A DNA stretch of 64,000 bases from Micromonospora coriariae (GTDB lineage Bacteria > Actinomycetota > Actinomycetes > Mycobacteriales > Micromonosporaceae), in contig NZ_LT607412.1 in the NCBI RefSeq assembly GCF_900091455.1, positions 1-64,000 on the forward strand, written 5' to 3'. Position 1 is the stretch's first letter. Every line of letters starts with the position of its first letter. Below the pieces are notes generated by a model that saw only the letters and a list, made by a program, of their open reading frames with translations, did no database searches and was not told the DNA's origin. The translations under genes and the position numbers were made by a program. Shown piece by piece: positions 42,035 through 49,660 of the stretch.

Positions 42035-43071
42035 GACCTGTCTCCCTCGCTCGGCGAGTCACCGCCGGGTGGATCCGGACACCCGCACGAGCCGCGCCGG
42101 ATCAGCGCGACCGGCAGGACGTCGGTCGGGCTGGTCGTGCCCGCGTGCTGGGCGAGCAGATGGGACAGCGCGGCCCGGCCGATCGCGGCGAACGGCTGCG
42201 CCATGGTGGTCAGCGCGGGGGTCGAGTAGGCGGCGCCGGGGATACCGTCGAACGAGGCGACCGCGATGTCGTCCGGGCAGCGTCGGCCGGTCTCGCTGAT
42301 CGCACGGAGAACCCCGACGGCCTGCTCGTCGCTGGCCACGAAGATGGCGTCCGGCGGCTCGGGCCGGGACAGCAACTCGCGGGCGGCCCGGTAGCCGGCG
42401 CGCCGGCCGAACTCGGACTGCACGACCGACATCGCCCGGCGGGTGACGCCCTCGTCGGAGAGGGCGTCACGCCAGCCGCTGACCCGGTCGTGGGCCGGCA
42501 TGACGTCTTCGGGCCCGCCGATGCAGGCGATGCGGCGGCGGCCGTGCTCCATCAGGTGCCGGGTCGCCAGGTAGGCCCCGCCCCGGTTGTCGACCAGCAC
42601 GCTGGGGGCGGTGGCGCCGGGCACCTGGCGGTCGAGCGAAACCCAGGGGGTGCGCGAGCGCTGCAGATCGGGGAGAAACCCGGCCGACCCGTGCGCCGGG
42701 ACGATGAACAGCCCGTCGACCTGCCGGGCGAGGAAGGTGCGCACGTAGGTCGTCTGCCGCTCGTCGTTCTCCGCGGCGTTGCCGATCAGCAGCGTGTAGC
42801 CCTTCGCGAACGACTCCTCCTCGATCGCGCGAGCCAGCGCGGCGAAGTAGGGGTTGGCGTTGTCGGGGATGACCAGGCCGAGGGTCATCGTGCGGCTCAT
42901 CCGCAGCGACCGGGCGATGCCGTTGGGACGGTAGCCGAGCTGCTCGACCGCGGCGAGCACTTTCGCCCGGGTCTGTGCCGACACGGGGCGCGGCCCGCCA
43001 TTAAGGACATAACTCACCACCGCTGGCGACGTGCCCGCCAGGCGGGCCACGTCCGTCCGCCGAACCGTCAC
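42031..43071 (-). CDS. LacI-family transcriptional regulator
   Basis: 346 residues from a GTG at 43071 with GGAGG just upstream. The N-terminal helix-turn-helix and hinge are clear: TDVARLAGTSPAVVSYVLNG, VLAAVEQLGYRPNGIARSLR. A periplasmic-binding-protein-like sensor follows (LGLVIPDNANPYFAALARAI, GLFIVPAHGSAGFLPDLQRS, DAIFVASDEQAVGVLRAISE). The short Cys-containing tail RRGSCGCPDPPGGD is common in actinobacterial LacI proteins. It is the first gene of the sulfatase operon and probably represses it, being released by a product of the imported sugar. Confidence 0.9.
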   Translation of the reverse strand: MTVRRTDVARLAGTSPAVVSYVLNGGPRPVSAQTRAKVLAAVEQLGYRPNGIARSLRMSRTMTLGLVIPDNANPYFAALARAIEEESFAKGYTLLIGNAAENDERQTTYVRTFLARQVDGLFIVPAHGSAGFLPDLQRSRTPWVSLDRQVPGATAPSVLVDNRGGAYLATRHLMEHGRRRIACIGGPEDVMPAHDRVSGWRDALSDEGVTRRAMSVVQSEFGRRAGYRAARELLSRPEPPDAIFVASDEQAVGVLRAISETGRRCPDDIAVASFDGIPGAAYSTPALTTMAQPFAAIGRAALSHLLAQHAGTTSPTDVLPVALIRRGSCGCPDPPGGDSPSEGDRS

Positions 43072-43084
43072 AGGGACCTCCGGT

Positions 43085-43152
43085 CAACACGAGTTGCGCT
43101 CGATGTGCCAGAGGTCATGTGACGGGCACGTTAACGGAAGCAACACGTGTTG
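43085..43152 (-). promoter_or_regulatory. Two LacI-type operator palindromes flanking the operon promoter
   Basis: CAACACGTGTTG at 43141-43152 is a perfect 12-bp palindrome. CAACACGAGTTG at 43085-43096 matches it at 11 of 12 positions. Their centres are 56 bp apart, upstream of the lacI start. A weak promoter (TTGCTT, 17 bp, ACATGA on the minus strand) lies between and partly under them. Position and symmetry suggest autorepression, possibly with looping. Confidence 0.65.
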
Positions 43153-43510
43153 AGTACCCGTGACCCGACCGAGACCTGTGATGACCCGACCCCGTTCGGT
43201 GCCCCACAACACGATCATGGCGGCGAACGGCCTCACGTGCGCCGCTGCGGATGACAAATCCTTCGGAAGCCTGACCTGTTCCTACGGCGGAGGCGTTCTC
43301 CGTTACGTCTTCGAAAACGAACGCCGTGCACCATCGTGCGCTATCGAGTCAGCCGCGCCCGGCCGGCCGGCGAATGCGCCGCCACGAAGCTCGGTGACCC
43401 GAGATGCCGGGCGGCGCTAGCAGGGCCCCGGCAAAGTCGTGCCGGCGGACAGCCGGCGGCCGGCCGGGACTCTGTGTGGATCGGACCGGGGGGTAGCTGC
43501 CCGCGACCTG
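43153..43510. other. Gap with a solitary IS end
   Basis: No gene is supported. It contains the solitary insertion-sequence end at 43421-43440 (listed separately). Confidence 0.35.
43421..43440 (+). repeat. Solitary IS end, copy 1
   Basis: CAGGGCCCCGGCAAAGTCGT differs at one base from the terminus at 44877-44896 that borders the ISAs1 transposase. No transposase is attached here. It has the same orientation as the other two copies. Confidence 0.65.
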
Positions 43511-44701
43511 TCACGATGGTGCTCCTGGTGGCGACGGTGGTTCGGCTGGATGTGCTCGGGCGCGAGTGGCGTCGGAGATGGCGACCCCGGCGAGGACTGC
43601 GGTGGCGGCGAGGGCGACCAGCAGTGGCGGCAGGAGGAGCATCGCCGGTGTCAGGGCGGCCAGCACGACGAGGCCGATCGGTCGATCGCGGGATACGCGG
43701 GCGAAGACCGCGTACTCGAAGCCGGCGCGCCCGGCGAGGAAGAGCGCGGGTCCGCCGAAAATGACGGCGATCCAGGCCGGTGGCGTATGTCCGAACGGGT
43801 GGGTGATGACGAGTTCGTCGCCGACGGCGGTGACGACGATGCCGGCCACCATGACCAGGTGGGCGTATGACGTCGATCCGGCAAGGCGGGCCGGGTCGGG
43901 GGCCGTTTTGATGGCTGCGGCCGCCAGTTCCCCGGCGCGGTAGATGTAGATCCGCCACAGCAGCACGGTGGTGGCGATCGTCACGAGGAACGCAGCGGTC
44001 CGGTCGGGCGTGAAGGCGGTGCCGCGAAGCGCCAGTCCGGTGACCAGGATCAACTCGCCGAGCGCGATGATGTAGAACTGCCGGTAGCGCTCGGACAGGT
44101 GTTCGGCCACGGTCGGCAAATCCGACGGGGGGGTGCGGCCGATCCCCGGCGTGGGGTAGCGGAGCGCGTATGCGGCGTAGCCCACGGCCAGCGCGAGTGT
44201 CCACAGCGCCACACGCGCCGTCCCATGCGAGAGCGCCCCGGCGATCCACGGCACCGCGGCCACGCCGTACCAGAACAGTATCCGCGCGGAGGTGCGCCGC
44301 GATGCGTGGCCCCGCAGGGCGATCACAAGGAAGATGTTGGTGCCGATGAATAGGGCGACGAATACCCCTGCGAAGACCAGGCCCTGCCTGCCGAACGCGT
44401 CGGGCAGCGCGATCGCGATCACCAGGCTGCCCACCAAAGTCGCGATGACCAGCAGCTGCATCGCCGGTTGTTGCGGGTCGAACCTGTCGGTTATCCACGC
44501 CGTGTTGAACCAGATTCGCCACACTGTCAGCAGCAGCAACAGCGTCCGGAAGGCGCCGCTCCAGGTGAGATCCTGGATCAGCGCGTGCGAGAGTTGGGTG
44601 AGCGCGAAGACAAACGCCAGGTCGAAGAACAGCTCCAGGAACGTTGCCATCTGCGGATCCCCAGGCAAGCGCACCAGCTCGCCCGCCCTGCTCGTCGTCA
44701 T
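43511..44701 (-). CDS. Low temperature requirement protein A (LtrA) family
   Basis: 396 residues, about ten hydrophobic segments. The LtrA signature is at the N-terminus: TFLELFFDLAFVFALTQLSH, then WRIWFNTAWITDRFDPQQPA, and later EHLSERYRQFYIIALGELIL. The start at 44701 follows the family N-terminus; a longer frame upstream has no homology. LtrA is a membrane protein named from a cold-growth phenotype in Listeria, and its biochemical role is unknown. The gene is bracketed by two direct copies of an IS end (43421 and 44877), so it may have arrived as passenger DNA. Confidence 0.85.
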   Translation of the reverse strand: MTTSRAGELVRLPGDPQMATFLELFFDLAFVFALTQLSHALIQDLTWSGAFRTLLLLLTVWRIWFNTAWITDRFDPQQPAMQLLVIATLVGSLVIAIALPDAFGRQGLVFAGVFVALFIGTNIFLVIALRGHASRRTSARILFWYGVAAVPWIAGALSHGTARVALWTLALAVGYAAYALRYPTPGIGRTPPSDLPTVAEHLSERYRQFYIIALGELILVTGLALRGTAFTPDRTAAFLVTIATTVLLWRIYIYRAGELAAAAIKTAPDPARLAGSTSYAHLVMVAGIVVTAVGDELVITHPFGHTPPAWIAVIFGGPALFLAGRAGFEYAVFARVSRDRPIGLVVLAALTPAMLLLPPLLVALAATAVLAGVAISDATRARAHPAEPPSPPGAPS

Positions 44702-44876
44702 CGGCTCGCCCGTTCTGTCGGCTTCGTGGCAGCGCTGAAGCAGTCGTACCACGCTGCCGCGCCTCCCGGTGCCGACAAGACGATGCCCAGGGTCCTCGCA
44801 ACGAGTGACGAGCTGACGCGGCGTGGCGGGTGGGCCAAGCAGTTTGGGTGAGTCTGAATCGAGAGTCATGCCCGCG

Positions 44877-44896
44877 CAGGGCCCCGGTAAAGTCGT
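44877..44896 (+). repeat. IS terminus at the 3' end of the ISAs1 transposase
   Basis: CAGGGCCCCGGTAAAGTCGT touches the transposase stop codon at 44896. I therefore take this 20-bp sequence as the right end of the element. Other copies are at 43421-43440 and 51460-51476. Confidence 0.7.
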
Positions 44897-45545
44897 CAGG
44901 TGATGCCGAGTAGGGCCAGGGGCCGGGTGCTGTCGCGGGCGTGATGTCGGTTGGCGGCGGCGATGTTGGCGATTCCGGCGGTGCGGAGGGCGCCGATGGC
45001 GGCGTTGCGTAGGGCGGCCATGACCTCAGGCCCGGTTCCGGTGCGAATCTGGCAGCAGTCTTCGTCGTAGGTGACGTCCCGCACCCAGTGGATCTTGTTT
45101 TCGATGGACCAGTGGCCGCGGATCCACGTGGCCAGTTGCGCCGGTTTCGCTTGGTGCGCGCGCAGGTCGGTGATGGCGTAGACGGTCTCGGTGGTGAAGC
45201 GTTTCGGCTGGTCCAGGCGACGTCTGCGGCGGCGGATCTGCAGTGCTTGGGCGGCGTGTGGGAAGTCGATGCCGGTGGAGAGGGTCAGGACCTTCAAGGT
45301 GCGGATCTCGCGGCGGCCGTGCCCGCGGTCGGTGTCGCGGGTGGCGTCCGGCACGGCCCGCCAGGGCAGGCCAGCGAGCTGGCTGTGCAGGCTCGGCTGG
45401 TTGCCCTTGACGGTCAGGATCCAGTGCGCGCCGCGTTCGGCGAGGTAGTCGACGTGCTCACGCTGGCAGTGCAGCGCGTCGGCGGTGATCACGGTGTCGC
45501 GCAGGTCGCCGATCTGGTCGAGCAGCGGCTGTAGACGCGATTCAA
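44896..45545 (-). pseudogene. ISAs1-family transposase, 5'-truncated
   Basis: About 215 codons of the C-terminal part: LQPLLDQIGDLRDTVITADA, LHCQREHVDYLAERGAHWIL, TVKGNQPSLHSQLAGLPWRA, GHWSIENKIHWVRDVTYDED and the end ANRHHARDSTRPLALLGIT. The second catalytic Asp (ITADAL) and the Glu region (HWSIENKIHW) remain. The N-terminal domain with the first Asp is gone; upstream of about 45540 the frame has no homology. It retains its own right end at 44877. Confidence 0.85.
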
Positions 45546-45640
45546 GGCCGTTCAGGGCACCCCGCTGCTCCCAAGCTGCTCCCCCAAACCGGGCTCGCAC
45601 CGGGCCCCCGACCGCCAACCGCCGACCGATCATGAGCTGG

Positions 45641-45672
45641 ACAGTTATTGCTGCCCCAACCGCAATAACTGT
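45641..45672. repeat. Perfect 11-bp AT-rich inverted repeat
   Basis: ACAGTTATTGC at 45641-45651 and its exact complement at 45662-45672 enclose a 10-nt loop. The sequence is unusually AT-rich for this genome, and is followed by GTACACAAACACACC. It lies just beyond the truncated end of the ISAs1 remnant and could be an IS or plasmid-derived end. Confidence 0.6.
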
Positions 45673-45801
45673 TGTACACAAACACACCTGCCCCAAGTAA
45701 AAATCTCAAGGTGAGGTCGTCCGGGTCAGGTCGATGATTCGCGCCCGTGTCGGCCCGGGTGCCTCGGCCGGCTCTCAGCCGCAGGTGCTGGAACGGTAAG
45801 G

Positions 45802-46338
45802 TCACGGAGTCCAAGTGATTGGTTCGGGAGCCCCTGCTGGCGTATATTCCACCGCAGTCGGCTTTCCGTCCTTGGGTACCTTGAACTCAAGCCAACCACG
45901 AACGCAGGTCCCGACCTTAATTTCCTTCCGGTCGGGATACTCGGGCTTCATGCCTTTGCCGCCAGCGTGGCCAGTGCTTTTGATTGAAGCGTCCCCGAAT
46001 TTCAATACCCAGTTTGAGGTGCCAATCGAGACAGCGGAGTATCCCTTGGGTAGTTTTTTGAGGCAGTATTTGAGGTCGATCGCGCCATAGACATAGGCAC
46101 TATCTGATGGCTTTCCGAATTGCGTGGCGTTGTGCTTGTAACCGTAGAACGTGATGATCGAGGTGTTCTCGTCAAAGGGAATCGCATCGCCAAGCTTGTT
46201 CCCTGCGGGTGCCGAGGGCGGCGGGGTCGATGGGACCCCGCTGGCGCTTTGGCTCGGAGCGCTCGCCGCGCCGGACTCGGTGGCTCCTCCGCATCCCGCC
46301 ACTGTCATGGCCACCGCGACCACGATGGAGGGGATCAT
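45802..46338 (-). CDS. Putative lipoprotein with DUF4352-like domain
   Basis: 178 residues. MIPSIVVAVAMTVAGCGG is a lipoprotein signal (lipobox VAGC, Cys16). A Ser/Pro-rich linker (residues 18-50) is followed by a beta-sandwich of the DUF4352 type: ENTSIITFYGYKHNATQFGK, YVYGAIDLKYCLKKLPKGYS, NWVLKFGDASIKSTGHAGGK and TCVRGWLEFKVPKDGKPTAV. Cys residues in YCLKK and TCVRGW are likely disulfide partners. The ATG at 46338 follows GAGG at a normal spacing. Codon use is slightly more AT-rich than in its neighbours, hinting at transfer. Confidence 0.75.
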   Translation of the reverse strand: MIPSIVVAVAMTVAGCGGATESGAASAPSQSASGVPSTPPPSAPAGNKLGDAIPFDENTSIITFYGYKHNATQFGKPSDSAYVYGAIDLKYCLKKLPKGYSAVSIGTSNWVLKFGDASIKSTGHAGGKGMKPEYPDRKEIKVGTCVRGWLEFKVPKDGKPTAVEYTPAGAPEPITWTP

Positions 46339-46475
46339 GGTCTGCCTCAAGTGCACCCTTTTGCTCCTATGCTCAGCTTGACGATCTATGTACTGCCGAT
46401 CGGCCGCGCCTCGACGCCCAGCCAAGGACGACCTTCGGGGACATCTACCGACGGCCGGGAGGGCCGGCGGATCGC

Positions 46476-46496
46476 GGCTAGCTAGGGAAGCTAGCC
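46476..46496. repeat. 8-bp inverted repeat
   Basis: GGCTAGCT at 46476-46483 and AGCTAGCC at 46489-46496 surround AGGGA. It sits upstream of the lipoprotein gene. A regulatory site or a weak terminator for the partial gene to its right are both possible. Confidence 0.4.
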
Positions 46497-46577
46497 CATC
46501 GACTATCTTCCCTGGGGTCTAGGCAGGCGGTCAGGGTCTTGCGAGGCGGACCAGGAAGACCGTGGCGGCGATGAGGA

Positions 46578-46904
46578 TTAGCAGGGGTCGGCCCCGTATG
46601 TCACATGTACGACCTCGCCCATGCTGGTCAAAGGCGGAGGGCCCGGAAGTAAACAAGTTGTCCGCCATAGGTTGAACATGTCACTGCCGGTATCGACGAA
46701 CCATCCGCTCATCGGCATGTCCGCGCACGTCGCGCGCACCGCACGGCCATCGCGCAACGTGACGCTCGCTTCGGGGCAGATGTGCACGTTGACAACCACG
46801 AACTCTGTCAAGTTCCGGAGAAGCTCGGGACCCTCGGGCGCAAGCCACAGAATCGCACGTCCGCTACGGGCGGCGCTGCACCTCCCGGGCGGCGTCCGTG
46901 GCAC
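46578..46904 (-). CDS. Small hypothetical protein, probably a 3' gene fragment
   Basis: The last 80 or so codons look protein-like (PELLRNLTEFVVVNVHICPE, SVTLRDGRAVRATCADMPMS, GWFVDTGSDMFNLWRTTCLL). The first 20 do not, and there is no RBS. A basic helix (EEEQLRAKAARRATDAAREV) in an adjoining frame just upstream may be the original N-terminus, lost by a frameshift next to hairpin repeat copy 3. No family is recognised. Confidence 0.4.
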   Translation of the reverse strand: MPRTPPGRCSAARSGRAILWLAPEGPELLRNLTEFVVVNVHICPEASVTLRDGRAVRATCADMPMSGWFVDTGSDMFNLWRTTCLLPGPPPLTSMGEVVHVTYGADPC

Positions 46905-46983
46905 GTCGAGCCGCCTTTGCGCGCAGCTGCTCCTCTTCGGACCGATCGAGGACGTCCTCAGTACAGCGATGGCGGTCTAGCGG

Positions 46984-47280
46984 ATCTCCTCGTCGGGCAG
47001 TCGTAGACCGTCCCGCCTCCCCGGACGGGGCCAAGGTGGAGCGTCCTACCGGACGAGTTTCAATGGCGGCTGTCAAGCGGGCTGTGCGGTGGCGGGTCTC
47101 CTCGGCGGACAGGCTTGTTCCTGCCCGATGGTTCTCGGTCGGGTCAAGGCTCGCCGGAGGCGACCGCGTAGCGGCTTGGCCTTGACCTGGCCGGGGTTCT
47201 CGGGCAGCCCTTGAGGTGCCCGGCCGAGGAGACCTGTTGCGGTCTCTGAGGGAGGGTTGGGGTGCGGGGCAGCGCCCCGC
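46984..47280 (+). repeat. Interspersed hairpin repeat, copy 3 (interrupted)
   Basis: Opens with CTCCTCGTCGGGCAGTCGTA and has the left hairpin arm (GCCTCCCCGGACGGGGCCAA). The right arm is replaced by about 150 bp of other sequence. The distal part then resumes with GAGGTGCCCGGCCGAGGAG and GTCTCTGAGGGAGGGTTGGG, and a small GC hairpin. It is a broken copy of the elements at 10500-10770 and 17647-17892. Confidence 0.75.
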
Positions 47281-47460
47281 CGAGGGTGGGGAGCGGGAAT
47301 GATCCCTCTGTGAAGAGCCTTACCGAACTTGCTCTCGATCTCTGCTCTGACCTTGAAGATCCGGAGCGACCGGGTAGTCGCATCAACGACGCGACGCGGG
47401 ACCCCGCGTGTGCCTGTCGGTTTGTCCGCCCGGCCGACACCCGGCCCATAGCCTGGCTGC

Positions 47461-48390
47461 ATGACCGAATCGGACGGGCGGTCGCAGAGCGTCCGCACGG
47501 TGATCGTGGCCGGTTGCGTCAACGTCGCTGTCGCCGCGGCCAAGGTGGTTGCGGGTCTGCTCTCGGGGTCGGCGGCCATGCTGTCGGAAGCCGCGCATTC
47601 GTTTGCCGACACCACGACCGAGGTGCTGCTGTTCGTGGCGCTGCGTCGTGGCGGACGCCGGGCCGATCCCGGGCGCCCTTTCGGCTACGGTCGGGAGAGC
47701 TACATCTGGGCCCTGCTCGCCGCGGTCTTCACCTTCGTCAGCGGTGCCGGCTTCTCCATCACCCACGGCGTGCACGTCATCGCAGCGGCCAAGGAGACCG
47801 GAGATTACTTCGTCTCGTACGCGGTGCTGGTCGTCTCCTTCGTCCTGGAGTCGGTGTCCCTGATGCGGACGGTGCGCCAGGCACGGCGCCGGGCCAAGCG
47901 CTGGGGCATCAGCCCGGCTAGGGTCCTGCGGCGCACGCCCAACACCGCCATCAAGGCGGTGTTCCTGGAGGACAGCGCCGCCCTGATCGGCCTGGGGATA
48001 GCTGGTGCAGGCCTGGGGCTTGCCGAGTGGACTGGTGATGCGGTGTGGGATGGCATCGCATCGGTCGCCATCGGTGTACTGCTCCTCGTGGTGGCCACCA
48101 TTCTGGCCCGCAACAATCTCGCCCTGCTCGTCGGCCGGTCAGCAAGGGAGCCAGTTCAGGACGAGATTCGCCGGGAATTGGCCGCCCTGCCAAACGTGCA
48201 AGCCATTGTGGAGCTGCTGACCCTGCAGCTCGGCCCCGATGACATCCTCGTTGTCGCGAAGATCGACTTTGCCGACCAGGTCAGGGCCGCTGACATCGAG
48301 GACGTGGCTGACGAGGCCAGACGACGGCTCACCGCGCGTAACCCGGCGATCCGGTTCGTCTTCCTCGTCCCGACGGGCGCCGGCTCCTGA
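47461..48390 (+). CDS. Cation diffusion facilitator (CDF) transporter
   Basis: 309 residues, six membrane helices. VIVAGCVNVAVAAAKVVAGL begins helix 1. SGSAAMLSEAAHSFADTTTE supplies the helix 2 metal-site residues (H-x-x-x-D), and DSAALIGLGIAGAGLGLAEW plus WDGIASVAIGVLLLVVATIL hold the second pair (D-x-x-x-D type). A cytoplasmic ferredoxin-like domain is at the C-terminus (PNVQAIVELLTLQLGPDDIL). It exports a divalent metal such as zinc in exchange for protons; the metal cannot be told. It is monocistronic. Confidence 0.88.
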   Translation: MTESDGRSQSVRTVIVAGCVNVAVAAAKVVAGLLSGSAAMLSEAAHSFADTTTEVLLFVALRRGGRRADPGRPFGYGRESYIWALLAAVFTFVSGAGFSITHGVHVIAAAKETGDYFVSYAVLVVSFVLESVSLMRTVRQARRRAKRWGISPARVLRRTPNTAIKAVFLEDSAALIGLGIAGAGLGLAEWTGDAVWDGIASVAIGVLLLVVATILARNNLALLVGRSAREPVQDEIRRELAALPNVQAIVELLTLQLGPDDILVVAKIDFADQVRAADIEDVADEARRRLTARNPAIRFVFLVPTGAGS

Positions 48391-48480
48391 CCCGCGGGCA
48401 GTTGATGACGGCTCGGCAGACGGCGTCCTGCGCGCTGCGCCGGCGTCGTAGAGCAGCCGCCGCGCCGCGAGGTCGATGTT

Positions 48481-48562
48481 GTACCGCCACGGGCGCGGCG
48501 GCCTGGTCTCGGCAGTCTCTCGTGGCCCCGACTGGCCCCTTGTTGCCCTCGCCCCACGGCAC
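48481..48562 (-). repeat. 80-bp repeated gene fragment, copy B
   Basis: Reverse complement of a sequence also found at 13190-13270. On the minus strand it translates to GPRETAETRPPRPWRYNIDL then AARRLLYDA, which extends the homology beyond copy A. It is a fragment of a mobile coding sequence I do not recognise. Confidence 0.6.
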
Positions 48563-48654
48563 GCTGGATGACTCGCCGCGGCTGCCGGCCGCAAAGCGGT
48601 CGCTGACCTTCGCCTGTCAGCCATGCCTGGGCGAGTGTCGGGAGAGCGGGCCAG

Positions 48655-49218
48655 TCAGCTTTCGAAGATCCGGCGACGTCCTTCTCGGCTAATCGCCTTG
48701 AGCGTGGCAGGCGGCGCGGCGGGCGACGGCCAGATCTGCAGCAGGTACTCGTCAACAACCTCGCAGTAATCCCTGCTGCTATTTCCAGCTTCGTCCATCC
48801 CCCGGCAGTGGTAGCGCATCCGGTACGAGCCGGGCCCGGCCGACAGCCGCGGCAGCGTGTGTGACTTTTCTCCGGCCCATTGAAAGAGCCTCAACTCCGA
48901 CCGGAGCGCCTCGAACGGCACCTCCACCACGTCTTCAAACCCCTCCAGGTCAGGCCCTGGGTCGCCATCGTTGACCCTCACCGTGAACCCGACGGTGCCG
49001 GTATGGCGACCCGTGACGAGGAAAACTTCGCCCGGAGAGGTGGCGATGAGGCCGGTCGGGCGCCTGCCGAAGAACACGTTAGCCCAATCGGTCCGACCCC
49101 AAGATTGATCATCGGCGATCTCGAGGAAGCCGTAGTGCACTCCGATATGCGCTCGAAACTCCGCCACGCCGCGACAGTAATGCACCCCACCCAAGGCGCT
49201 AGCTGCACACTCTGCCAC
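48655..49218 (-). CDS. Hypothetical protein
   Basis: 187 residues from a GTG at 49218, with GAGGGGG about 10 bp upstream; homology-like composition begins near EFRAHIGVHYGFLEIADD, so a GTG at 49167 is an alternative. The body is rich in beta-strand patterns: FFGRRPTGLIATSPGEVFLV, GRHTGTVGFTVRVNDGDPGP, EALRSELRLFQWAGEKSHTL, and GSYRMRYHCRGMDEAGNSSR with DYCEVVDEYLLQIWP. The overall form resembles small immunity-like or competence-like proteins, but that is a weak impression. No family assigned. Confidence 0.6.
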   Translation of the reverse strand: MAECAASALGGVHYCRGVAEFRAHIGVHYGFLEIADDQSWGRTDWANVFFGRRPTGLIATSPGEVFLVTGRHTGTVGFTVRVNDGDPGPDLEGFEDVVEVPFEALRSELRLFQWAGEKSHTLPRLSAGPGSYRMRYHCRGMDEAGNSSRDYCEVVDEYLLQIWPSPAAPPATLKAISREGRRRIFES

Positions 49219-49241
49219 GACCAGCGGACCCCCTCAGGCAC

Positions 49242-49370
49242 TGGATCTACCTGCGCAAGAACGGCCGGTGGACGGCGGCGTACTTCGTGTCCAAGCCCGG
49301 CGGCGGGGGTCGCACCGCTACGTTTACGGTCGCTCGCCGCAGGAAGTCGAGACGAAGCTGCTCACCGTAG
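49242..49370 (+). pseudogene. Tyrosine recombinase, N-terminal arm-binding remnant
   Basis: WIYLRKNGRWTAAYFVSKPG in one frame is continued by HRYVYGRSPQEVETKL in the next. Together they match the AP2-like N-terminal domain of actinobacterial integrases (GSVYxRxDGRWxAA...VYGRTxxEAxxKL). It has no start codon and no catalytic domain. It lies ahead of the DUF2637 gene, consistent with a former integrative element. Confidence 0.55.
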
Positions 49371-49660
49371 GTGTGGCGCGGGAGGGGCGACCCGACGCAC
49401 TCGGCGTGGCACCTGAGAAGCCCAATTCAGCCCGCAACCTTGTAGCATGCGGCGGACGACGGCCGGCAGCCGGAGCGCGGCTCTGGTACGACTCGGCGTG
49501 CGGCACCGCCGGGTCGGCGGCCGCGGCGCCGGACAGGTCGGGCCGGGGTGAGAGAGGAACCTGCTCGGCGTGTTCCACGGACCAGACCAGATTCGGATGA
49601 CCGGCGGAAACCCAATTCGCGGGGCCTCAGGCGCCAAGGGCGGGGCGTCAGGCGCCGGAG

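Noticed and set aside
41292..42299. Plus-strand open frame of 335 codons
   Set aside because: It is antisense to rbsK and lacI, which carry clear signatures on the other strand.
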